Positions 1 through 5,159 of a stretch of DNA of 5,922 nucleotides are shown one piece after another; position 1 is the first letter of the stretch, and every line of letters starts with the position of its first letter. Origin of the DNA: Flavipsychrobacter stenotrophus (lineage in GTDB: Bacteria; Bacteroidota; Bacteroidia; Chitinophagales; Chitinophagaceae); assembly GCA_947372365.1 (NCBI GenBank), contig CANBTK010000144.1:1-5922 (forward strand). The letters run 5' to 3'. A model generated the notes under the pieces. It worked only from the letters and a program-made list of their open reading frames with translations, ran no database searches and was not told the DNA's origin. A program made the translations under genes and the position numbers.

Positions 1-1
1 T

Positions 2-241
2 GCCACCTACCGCAACTGGAATGGCTATGGCAAAAAAATTCAGTTTGAGGAGGGTGTTGATGTTATGGAAGCTTTTAGCTTACTGCCCGACCCTCAAACA
101 AATGGCGGGCTGCTGGTAGCAGTAAACCCAGGCGCAGTGGACGAAGTAATGCAATTGTTTGCCAGCAATGGTTTCGGTGCATTCTGCACCCCCATTGGGC
201 AGTTCATCCCTAAGGCTGAGAAAGCAATAATAGTAAGGTAA
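2..241 (+). CDS. selD: Selenide, water dikinase, C-terminal fragment (5' end outside window)
   Basis: Reading from base 2, the frame stays open for 79 codons to TAA at 239-241. SelD makes selenophosphate from selenide and ATP in the cytoplasm; the product feeds selenocysteine or 2-selenouridine tRNA synthesis. The call rests on the fragment's YRNWNGYGKKI stretch followed by LLPDPQTNGGLLVAV. The second stretch matches the DPQTSGGLL signature of the C-terminal half of SelD (AIRS-C fold), here with N in place of S. The rest, with a hydrophobic beta strand, a helix (AVDEVMQLFASNGF) and a final IG-type strand, ends as the family normally does. The N-terminal catalytic Cys/Sec and Lys lie outside the window, so whether this SelD is a Cys or Sec form cannot be seen. 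No clear terminator follows. The 190 bases to the next gene hold no convincing promoter; a loose ATATTTG near 352-358 was the best seen. Confidence 0.9.
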   Translation, partial: ATYRNWNGYGKKIQFEEGVDVMEAFSLLPDPQTNGGLLVAVNPGAVDEVMQLFASNGFGAFCTPIGQFIPKAEKAIIVR

Positions 242-431
242 ACCGAGTATGCGAATAGCATCCATGCATCCCCAGCGTTTTCCCGTTCCGCTACCCAGAA
301 ACAGGTAAGCCAAATACCCGCATGTTAAATATGTAAGGGTATAAGGCTGTAATATTTGCATCTTAATTTAATTGTGCATATTTTTATTACTTATTGCGGA
401 TTTTCAGCCTTATGAAATATGCCAATCTGAG

Positions 432-1409
432 ATGCGTGATAAGAATGTAAGCTTTGTTGAGTTGCAGGGTATACTGGAGTATGTAAGCGACGGTATAGTT
501 TTGTTTAATAGGGATGGGGTGGTTACCTGGAGCAATAAGCCTTTTGAAAAGTTTGCTGCTTCGCTGGGGTTTGATGCCTATGGTACGCCTATGGAGGCAA
601 TTAGCAGTATGTCGGGTGCCGGCCTTCCGGCAATAGCCATGCAGGTAGGCGCAAGTGGGGATGCCCATACGTGCGAAGTATTTATTCCATCGCATAATTT
701 ATGGTTTTTAGCGCAACTATCGCCCTGCGACGGTGGCGTATCGTTGCTCATGCGCGACATAACAGAACAAAAGGCTAGTGACCATGTGCTGATTGACGAG
801 CGCAACTTGCGCATACTTATCAATATTACCGACCATCCTATATGGCTGGTTGATGTGAATTGCAATATTGTTATCTGCAACAATGCCTTTAAGAAATGGA
901 TACTCAATTTTGCGGGGAAAGAAATAGGCAATGGCGATAATGTCCTTGACGAAGGGTTGGATGAAATGTACCTGAGTAAATTGAAAGCGTGCTTCCAACT
1001 GGCTTTGCAAGGCAAAAATTTTACTGCAATAGAGGATATTAAAGTGGGCAATGAAATTAAATTTACTACTATAAATTTTAACCCGGTTTTTGATAAAGGC
1101 GGTGCAGTAGTGGGTATCAGCTGCCACGCATCAGATATAACCGACCACCGCAAGAACCTTTCCCAGATTGAAGCCCAGACAAATTTATTGCTGGAAATCG
1201 CTAACATACAGTCGCATAAAGTAAGGGGGCCGGTGGCTACGCTTTTAGGGCTGGTGCAGATTTTTAATTTTGAAGATATATCCGACCCCGGCAACATGGA
1301 GGTAATGAATGGGGTAGCTGAGGTAACGTCAAAGCTGGACGAAATTGTTAAGGAAGTAATTCGCAGCATCAACCTGCTGAGCTACCGCACGGGCAAAAGC
1401 AGGGAATAG
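432..1409 (+). CDS. Tandem PAS sensor protein with histidine-kinase-like dimerisation helix but no ATPase domain
   Basis: The protein has 325 residues from ATG 432. The frame is open back to a TTG at 372, but those 20 extra residues look non-coding. PAS 1 spans about residues 9-115 and has the opening YVSDGIVLFNRDGVVTWSN and the closing VSLLMRDITEQK. PAS 2 spans about 122-240, from DHPIWLVDVNCNIVICNNAF to GISCHASDITDHRK. Residues about 245-312 form a helical hairpin resembling a HisKA dimerisation domain. Its IQSHKVRGPVATLLGL motif places a candidate phospho-accepting His at 262, where classical kinases have H-E/D. The gene stops about 13 residues after the second helix, so there are no N, G1 or G2 boxes. 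There is no signal peptide or membrane segment, so it is probably a cytoplasmic sensor. It may be phosphorylated by, or pair with, a separate kinase, or act as a non-catalytic dimer; that is inference. No partner gene is adjacent. The family call is firm, the function unknown. Confidence 0.8.
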   Translation: MRDKNVSFVELQGILEYVSDGIVLFNRDGVVTWSNKPFEKFAASLGFDAYGTPMEAISSMSGAGLPAIAMQVGASGDAHTCEVFIPSHNLWFLAQLSPCDGGVSLLMRDITEQKASDHVLIDERNLRILINITDHPIWLVDVNCNIVICNNAFKKWILNFAGKEIGNGDNVLDEGLDEMYLSKLKACFQLALQGKNFTAIEDIKVGNEIKFTTINFNPVFDKGGAVVGISCHASDITDHRKNLSQIEAQTNLLLEIANIQSHKVRGPVATLLGLVQIFNFEDISDPGNMEVMNGVAEVTSKLDEIVKEVIRSINLLSYRTGKSRE

Positions 1410-1436
1410 GCGGTGTACGCTTCGCTGTAATCCCCC

Positions 1437-1465
1437 AAAAGAAAAACCCCGCCAGAGCAGGGTTT
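1437..1465 (-). terminator. Rho-independent terminator of the Bax inhibitor-1 family gene
   Basis: Read on the minus strand, AAACCC and GC pair with GC and GGGTTT around a TCTG loop, with one A/C mismatch, and a T-rich run (TTTTTCTTTT) follows. It begins 28 bases after the stop codon of the minus-strand gene. On the plus strand no T run follows the hairpin, so it should work mainly for the leftward gene, though it sits in the convergent gap and may also slow transcription of the PAS gene. Confidence 0.8.
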
Positions 1466-1492
1466 CAGTAATAGAAATATTTTGAATGGCGC

Positions 1493-2257
1493 TTATTTCC
1501 TTTTGCCGAACAGGCGTAACAGCAACAGGAAAAGGTTGATGAAATCGAGGTAAAGGCTGAGCGCGCCCATAACCATTAATTTACGTGTGTCGCCAGCGGC
1601 AGTACCCTGAAACTCAATGCCTGCACCAATGCGCTTTAGCTTCTGCACATCGTAAGCGGTAAGGCCCAGGAATACCGCAACACCCACAATACTCAAAATG
1701 TAGTTGAGCGTATCGCTGTGCATAAAGAAGTTAATCATTGAGGCAATAATAATGCCCACAAGGCCCATCATCATCAGCGAGCCAAATGAAGTAAGGTCTT
1801 TTTCGGTTGTATAGCCCATTACAGCCATTACCCCGAACATTGCTGAAGCGGAAGCAAAGCAGCCCATGAGTGAACCGGTAGTATAAGTAAATAAAATAGT
1901 ACTCAGGCTCATACCCATAACGGCAGCATAGGCGATAAACAGGGCAGACAGTGCTGAAGAAGAAAGCTTGTTAATGCCGAAAGACATAATCATAACAAAT
2001 GCCAGCGGCGCAAATGCTACCAGCAAGCCCGGCATTGTTAAGGCGAGGCCGCCCCGTGCAGTTTGCACATATAATAACGAAGCCAGTTCTGCATTAACAG
2101 AAAACAGGAAAGCAAAAATTGTAGATACGCCTAATGCAGCAAACATCCACAAAAATACCCCTGACATAAATTTCTTTGATATTGCCCCGGCAGGTATCTG
2201 CTGGCTATCAAGGACAGTGTAATTTGAAAACCCCTGCGTTTGATTGTAATTTTCCAT
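1493..2257 (-). CDS. Bax inhibitor-1 (TMBIM/YccA) family integral membrane protein
   Basis: The protein has 254 residues, close to the usual length of bacterial members. A polar N-terminus of about 30 residues precedes roughly seven hydrophobic segments (near 32-54, 76-95, 100-124, 128-148, 158-178, 186-201 and 229-249). Family marks are GYTTEKDLTSFG (148-159), GLTAYDVQKLK (198-208) and GALSLYLDFINLFLLLLRLFG near the C-terminus. Asp203 and Asp238 fall in the two positions that form the di-aspartyl pH-sensing pair in the Bacillus homologue YetJ, a pH-dependent calcium leak channel. A similar inner-membrane role is a reasonable inference, but E. coli members (YccA, YbhL) have also been linked to membrane-protease control or remain unclear. 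ATG at 2257 is preceded by an A-rich stretch with no Shine-Dalgarno, as is usual in Bacteroidota. The gene has its own terminator and is probably transcribed alone. Confidence 0.95.
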   Translation of the reverse strand: MENYNQTQGFSNYTVLDSQQIPAGAISKKFMSGVFLWMFAALGVSTIFAFLFSVNAELASLLYVQTARGGLALTMPGLLVAFAPLAFVMIMSFGINKLSSSALSALFIAYAAVMGMSLSTILFTYTTGSLMGCFASASAMFGVMAVMGYTTEKDLTSFGSLMMMGLVGIIIASMINFFMHSDTLNYILSIVGVAVFLGLTAYDVQKLKRIGAGIEFQGTAAGDTRKLMVMGALSLYLDFINLFLLLLRLFGKRK

Positions 2258-2279
2258 TTTGTTTTTTAGTAATGTTCCG

Positions 2280-2287
2280 TAAAGTTA
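2280..2287 (-). promoter_or_regulatory. Possible -7 element for the Bax inhibitor-1 family gene
   Basis: The minus strand reads TAACTTTA, one base off the Bacteroidota -7 consensus TAnnTTTG, 22 bases upstream of the start codon. No good -33 TTG lies at the expected distance, so this is only a weak candidate. Position and spacing are its main support. Confidence 0.3.
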
Positions 2288-2394
2288 AACAATGCAATTG
2301 TCATTATACTCATCTTTAGAAGGCGCACTTTGCGTTTTAACGTCTTTTTAAGCCAATAGTTAAAGTGCTAAGTGAGGTTCTGTTAAAGCTACAA

Positions 2395-3258
2395 CTATTT
2401 TCTTTCGTGCCGGTAGCACGCTTCAAGCGATAAGAAAAAACTGCTGCTGAGTTTTTCCGTAACCACTTTGTTAGGCAGTTTAATTGTAGCGGCGCTCATG
2501 GGTGCTGCATAAGTGGGCAATAGGGTAAACAACCATGATTCAGTACGGTAAGTAACCTTGGCGCTGAATTCAAAAACCAGTGGCTTATTTTGGCCCGCAT
2601 TCGATACTATTTCCCTGGTAGTAAATGCTTTGTTTTTCTTTGTCAGCTGCGCAAGCAAGTAGTCGTCGTAATAATGCTGGCTGCCAGCGTAAAAGGCTAC
2701 GGCAGGGTAGGCGATTAACCTGCTGCTGGCAAACCGGAAATTATGGCCCAGCACCAGCCCCATCACATAATCATTTGACTTGGCGCGGTTTACCGCAAAA
2801 ATTACGGTAGGCTCCACTTTTTCGCTTTTGTACGTGCAGTATAGCGATACATTTGTTTTAATGGATGCCCGCACACCGGGGCTGTTTTTATAGTAGAAAT
2901 ACCTTTCAGCCGAAACCCCGGTAAGTATGCGCTTGCCAAATGAACGGTCATAGCCTAATTCCAGCGTTAGTAAATCGAAGTGGCCGGCTTTTTTAGTTGG
3001 TGCATAGGAAACAATAGCTTTGCCGTAAAGCCCGTTATGCAGCTGGTAACCTATAAATGGGCTTATATAGGGCAGTGCGGCAGAATCATGCCTGCCCAGG
3101 TACACATTATTACTCAGGTAGTTAATGCCTGAGCTGAAGTAGGTGAGCTCATCGAAGGGGTCCTCGTCATATTCTTTGCCTTTATAATAAAGCCCATCCT
3201 GCCCATAGCCGGAAGCAATGCAGGATAGCGCAAACATAAATAGCAGCCATTTTTTCAT
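2395..3258 (-). CDS. Secreted protein of unknown function, probably outer-membrane beta-barrel
   Basis: I do not recognise a named family. ATG 3258 is chosen over the in-frame start at 3321 because it opens a clean signal peptide (MKKWLLFMFALSCIASGYG, then QDG), with likely cleavage before Gln20, and because the promoter at 3281-3310 lies inside the longer version. The Cys13 context lacks a proper lipobox, so a lipoprotein is unlikely. The mature 268 residues have many alternating hydrophobic and polar stretches rich in Tyr, Phe and Gly (for example YISPFIGYQLHNGLYGKAIV, LTLELGYDRSF and VMGLVLGHNFRFASSRLIAY). That is typical of small Bacteroidota outer-membrane barrels of about 10-14 strands. 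It ends in HERK rather than an aromatic residue, a mild mismatch with that model. It is 137 bases upstream of the Bax inhibitor-1 gene on the same strand, with no clear terminator between, so read-through is possible. Confidence 0.7.
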   Translation of the reverse strand: MKKWLLFMFALSCIASGYGQDGLYYKGKEYDEDPFDELTYFSSGINYLSNNVYLGRHDSAALPYISPFIGYQLHNGLYGKAIVSYAPTKKAGHFDLLTLELGYDRSFGKRILTGVSAERYFYYKNSPGVRASIKTNVSLYCTYKSEKVEPTVIFAVNRAKSNDYVMGLVLGHNFRFASSRLIAYPAVAFYAGSQHYYDDYLLAQLTKKNKAFTTREIVSNAGQNKPLVFEFSAKVTYRTESWLFTLLPTYAAPMSAATIKLPNKVVTEKLSSSFFLSLEACYRHERK

Positions 3259-3280
3259 ATTGAAGTATAATTTCCCCAAA

Positions 3281-3310
3281 CAAATATATACAAGTATCGG
3301 GTTAAGGCAA
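3281..3310 (-). promoter_or_regulatory. Bacteroidota-type promoter for the outer-membrane protein gene
   Basis: On the minus strand, TTG (3308-3310) is followed by 19 bases and then TATATTTG (3281-3288). This is an exact match to the TTG-N19-TAnnTTTG pattern read by the Bacteroidota primary sigma factor. The predicted transcript would start near 3275 and carry a leader of about 15-20 bases before ATG 3258. It is the best complete promoter in the window and also supports choosing the shorter protein start. Confidence 0.75.
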
Positions 3311-3446
3311 TAGGTGCGCACATAAACGAAGAAAAGGCTTGTGGTTTGCTACCTTTTCCGCATGTGTTGGGCCGTGCACTGGGTTGTAATTTGTTAAAGG
3401 GATAAATGCAATAAATCAACCGGAAAATAGTTATTTTGTATCCGTC

Positions 3447-3811
3447 ATGCCTAATCTTTACATTATTTCAGGTTGCAATGGTGCAGGCAAAACAACTGCC
3501 AATTTTACCATACTGCCCGATATACTCGATTGCAGGGAATTCGTAAACGCAGATAATATTGCATTCAGCGTGTTGCAGAGCGAGTGCGCAAAGGCGGGCA
3601 TAATATACCTGATGAAGTTGTTGTACGCAGGTATTATAAGGGGTTAAGCAATTTCTTTATGCTGTTTAAGGCGGTTTGCGACAGGTGGATATTTATTGAT
3701 AATTCGTTTGGGATACAACAGGTTATTGCGGAGGGTAGCGGCGAATTTGTAAATGTGATAGAAAATACTGAACTTTGGTCAATCGTAAATAACCAATCGC
3801 ATGGGGCTTAA
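3447..3811 (+). pseudogene. Zeta-toxin family kinase gene, broken by internal deletion and frameshift
   Basis: The first frame reads MPNLYIISGCNGAGKTTANF (Walker A at residues 9-17) and on to EFVNADNIA at residues 31-39, the expected N-terminus of chromosomal zeta-toxin-like kinases in this phylum. From about 3564 the same frame is nonsense and stops at 3647. The homologous C-terminal part resumes in the +2-shifted frame as RVAERVRKGGHNIPDEVVV, then RRYYKGL and IFIDNS, and ends normally at TAA 3809-3811. From memory of the family, roughly 70-80 residues are missing between the two parts, including the FETTL region and the helices leading to the RV..RV..GGHNIP segment. An internal deletion whose length is not a multiple of three explains both the loss and the frame change. 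Intact relatives phosphorylate small nucleotide-sugar substrates or act as toxins; this copy should be inactive. A separate short protein from a GTG at 3584 cannot be excluded but is unlikely. Confidence 0.8.
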
Positions 3812-3983
3812 AAAAGAGGATATCGAGTTTTTTGATAAAATAAAGCATGGGCTCCAATTGGCTGTTGATAGGCTATATGAACAGAAGGCTGCCAATAATG
3901 AGCCAGCGGTTGTGAGTATAAATGGCGAGATAAAATGGATTGATGCCAGGGACGTTTTAAACGCCAGAAAGAATAAAAAATAG
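3801..3983 (+). CDS. Small protein partnered with zeta-toxin gene, possible antitoxin
   Basis: The protein has 60 residues; its ATG lies within the last 11 bases of the zeta-toxin remnant (ATGGGGCTTAA), an overlap typical of translational coupling. The N-terminal half is an amphipathic helix (EDIEFFDKIKHGLQLAVDRL). It is followed by EQKAANNEPAVVSINGEIKW, a short beta hairpin, and IDARDV. Small downstream ORFs of this shape (helix, KK.N.P.VV..dGkI, then a D/P-rich end) often accompany zeta-like kinases in Bacteroidota; that is recalled from experience, not searched. There is no membrane segment or signal peptide. An antitoxin or accessory role is inferred from position only. The frame is intact although the kinase gene before it is broken, so it may be a leftover on its way to decay. 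No terminator is evident before the rplS promoter. Confidence 0.6.
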   Translation: MGLKKEDIEFFDKIKHGLQLAVDRLYEQKAANNEPAVVSINGEIKWIDARDVLNARKNKK

Positions 3984-4011
3984 CATTCACCCTAAGGTAT
4001 TTCTCCCTTCA

Positions 4012-4067
4012 ATTTCGGTACGTTTCAAATTATTTTTGATAAAAGGAAAAAAAAGTGCGTACGAAAT
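4012..4067. repeat. Inverted repeat upstream of rplS
   Basis: ATTTCGGTACG (4012-4022) is complementary to CGTACGAAAT (4058-4067) apart from one bulged G, with 35 bases between the arms. The right arm overlaps where the -33 region of the rplS promoter should be. It could be an operator, a hairpin ending the upstream small gene, or chance; the intervening A-rich run would be an unusual loop. Confidence 0.35.
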
Positions 4068-4078
4068 GAAATTATTAT

Positions 4079-4086
4079 TACCTTTG
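4079..4086 (+). promoter_or_regulatory. -7 element of the rplS promoter (TACCTTTG)
   Basis: TACCTTTG exactly fits TAnnTTTG and is followed by CA, the common start context of highly expressed Bacteroidota genes. It lies 21 bases before the rplS ATG, giving a leader of about 15 bases. No TTG is found 17-23 bases upstream; the nearest TTTG (4035-4038) is too far. The -7 box is therefore strong but the -33 box is poor. Confidence 0.7.
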
Positions 4087-4107
4087 CAGTCCCAAAAATA
4101 AATTAAC

Positions 4108-4476
4108 ATGGAAGCTGTAGCTTTTGTACATGCGCAATTAACTGCCAATAAGGAGTTCCCGAAATTCAAAGCGGGCGATAACGTAACTGTAAATTATAAA
4201 ATTATAGAAGGTAATAAGGAACGTATCCAGTCATTCAAGGGCGATGTTTTAAAGCGCCAGGGTACTGCACATACACAAACTTTTACCGTTCGTAAAATGT
4301 CTGATGGCGTAGGTGTAGAGCGTTGCTTCCCATTATATTCCCCAAACATTGAGTCTATTGTTTTAAACAAATCAGGCCGTGTACGCCGTGCTAAATTGTT
4401 CTACCTCCGTGAGCGCCAGGGTAAATCTGCACGAATCAAGGAAAAGAAGCAAATACACGCAACAGCGAAGAAATAG
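4108..4476 (+). CDS. rplS: 50S ribosomal protein L19
   Basis: The protein has 122 residues, slightly longer than the usual 115-120 because of a basic C-terminal tail. L19 sits at the interface of the two ribosomal subunits and contacts 16S rRNA. The family pattern is complete: FKAGDNVTVNYKIIEGNKER, IQSFKGDVLKRQG, TFTVRKMSDGVGVERCFPLY, SPNIESIV and GRVRRAKLFYLRERQGKSAR. ATG 4108 follows an A-rich leader 21 bases after the TACCTTTG box. The gene stands alone here, without rpsP, rimM or trmD beside it, and ends in a strong terminator. Its last 22 codons, stop and terminator are repeated at 5160-5277. Within the shared segment from GKSAR to the stop, the only base difference is a synonymous CGA/CGT Arg codon. 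The gene itself looks fully functional. Confidence 0.98.
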   Translation: MEAVAFVHAQLTANKEFPKFKAGDNVTVNYKIIEGNKERIQSFKGDVLKRQGTAHTQTFTVRKMSDGVGVERCFPLYSPNIESIVLNKSGRVRRAKLFYLRERQGKSARIKEKKQIHATAKK

Positions 4477-4530
4477 TATTCTTTTATACAATATTGGAAA
4501 GGGTGTGCATTTGTGCACCCTTTTTTGCAT
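4411..4530 (+). repeat. Direct repeat copy 1: rplS 3' end plus terminator (in place)
   Basis: This 120-base segment runs from the GAGCGCCAGGG of rplS through the stop codon and the terminator to GCAT. It matches 5160-5277 in the same orientation with 7 substitutions and one 2-base gap. This copy completes the real rplS gene. The repeat borders are set where obvious alignment stops. Similarity may trail on slightly past the 3' border, where both copies have a TTTCG-GG motif about 20 bases further on. Confidence 0.9.
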
Positions 4531-4535
4531 TGTAT
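4486..4535 (+). terminator. rplS terminator
   Basis: AAAGGG (4498-4503) pairs with CCCTTT (4518-4523) and TGCA with TGCA around a TTTG loop, with a TG bulge; an alternative is a straight 8-bp AAAGGGTG/CACCCTTT stem. A run of six T follows (4521-4526). Outside this, ATACAAT (4486-4492) and ATTGTAT (4529-4535) form a second, outer stem. It begins 10 bases after the rplS stop. Confidence 0.9.
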
Positions 4536-4570
4536 AGCATACTGGAGCTATTTCGTGGCTTATATTCCCT

Positions 4571-4578
4571 TAAATTTG
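4571..4578 (+). promoter_or_regulatory. -7 element of the toxin-antitoxin operon (TAAATTTG)
   Basis: TAAATTTG fits TAnnTTTG exactly and lies 22 bases before the antitoxin ATG. About 20 bases upstream is TTTC rather than TTTG, a fair -33 candidate. It sits just after the rplS terminator, so the module should be transcribed independently. No clear palindromic operator for autorepression was seen around it. Confidence 0.6.
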
Positions 4579-4600
4579 TAATGCTGAAAAAACGAAGACT

Positions 4601-4837
4601 ATGTCTGACGCCATATTGTACGCGCACATCGGGGCATTGCCAGATAACCTAAAAGCCGAAGTGGCTGATTTTGTGGCATTTTTAGAAATGAAGCATTTGC
4701 GAAAAGAAAATGATAATCCCATACCTCAATGGCAGCAGGATGATGCCCTTGCAAGGCTTGCTGAAATGGATAGAAATCCGGAGGCAGTTGTGGATTGGGA
4801 TACCGCTATTGCCAAAATAAGCAAACTGGCGAAATGA
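4601..4837 (+). CDS. Antitoxin of a RelE/ParE-type module (DUF2281-like)
   Basis: The protein has 78 residues. The N-terminal part, ILYAHIGALPDNLKAEVADF followed by VAFLEMKH, matches the DUF2281 pattern (LY..I..LP..lk.Ev.DFveFL) found in many small antitoxins. The C-terminal part, RLAEMDRNPEAVVDWDTAIA, resembles the E...P....dWd tail of 'addiction module component' proteins, which probably wraps the toxin. Its stop overlaps the toxin start as ATGA, giving translational coupling and the classic antitoxin-first order. It has its own promoter and lies between two copies of the rplS 3' end. The frame is intact although the toxin gene is not. By family precedent it binds and neutralises the toxin and may repress the operon; no DNA-binding motif is obvious. 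Confidence 0.8.
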   Translation: MSDAILYAHIGALPDNLKAEVADFVAFLEMKHLRKENDNPIPQWQQDDALARLAEMDRNPEAVVDWDTAIAKISKLAK

Positions 4838-5124
4838 AGCATTTCAAAGTAATTTTTTCCCCTAATGCTTTAACCGACATAGAAAAGGCTACTGATTACT
4901 ATAACGAACAAAAAGCAGGCTTGGGAAAGCGTTTTGCGCAGCAAGTTCAATCAACATTAAAAACGATAAAAGGCAATCCTTATTTTTCTTCTATAAGGTA
5001 AAGTACTGCACGTTGTGCCACTGTCAAAGCCTTCCCGTTTATGGTACATTATCATGTTGACGACGAAAAAAGTACAATAAAGGTACTTTCAGTTTATAAT
5101 ACCTACAGGGAGCCTATAGAGTAA
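4834..5124 (+). pseudogene. RelE/ParE-superfamily toxin gene interrupted by an in-frame TAA
   Basis: Translation starts at the ATGA overlap with the antitoxin: MKHFKVIFSPNALTDIEKAT, then DYYNEQKAGLGKRFAQQV and a central NPYFSSIR, a typical RelE/ParE N-terminal half (helical pair, then NP.....R). TAA at 4999-5001 then ends the frame after 55 residues. Without any frame change, the next codons read STARCATVKAFPFMVHYHVD and end in VLSVYNTYREPIE before TAA 5122-5124. This is exactly the expected C-terminal beta sheet (R....FP....Y.v......V..V..t.R.P), so the full gene is 96 residues with one stop in the middle. The family often has Tyr at that place, so a TAT or TAC to TAA change is the simplest cause. 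The truncated product lacks the catalytic or gyrase-binding sheet and should be inactive. Read-through or a sequencing error is the alternative. Confidence 0.85.
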
Positions 5125-5159
5125 GGGTTATGCTGGTTTCGTGAAACAAGCCTTATACC

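Noticed and set aside
80..361. Minus-strand ORF of 93 codons opposite the end of selD
   Set aside because: It is antisense to a clear selD coding segment, is Cys- and Tyr-rich with no family resemblance, and spills into an intergenic gap.
578..1372. Long minus-strand ORF of 264 codons opposite the PAS gene
   Set aside because: The plus strand encodes two recognisable PAS domains over the same bases. The antisense product is Ser- and Ile-rich low-information sequence typical of a shadow frame.
1968..2222. Plus-strand ORF inside the Bax inhibitor-1 gene
   Set aside because: It is the complement of a well-supported membrane protein, with no start signals and no domain.
3447..3811. Programmed frameshift joining the two zeta-toxin frames
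   Set aside because: A frameshift alone would not restore the missing central region, and no slippery heptamer is seen at the join; deletion explains it better.
4999..5001. Selenocysteine-type recoding of the toxin's internal stop, prompted by selD at the left end
   Set aside because: The codon is TAA, not TGA, and no stem-loop suited to recoding follows. Homologues would have Tyr here.
5132..5151. Short inverted repeat GCTGGTTTC/GAAACAAGC after the toxin gene, considered as terminator or attachment core
   Set aside because: It has a two-base loop and a mismatch, no T run follows, and no matching core is found at the other repeat; too weak.
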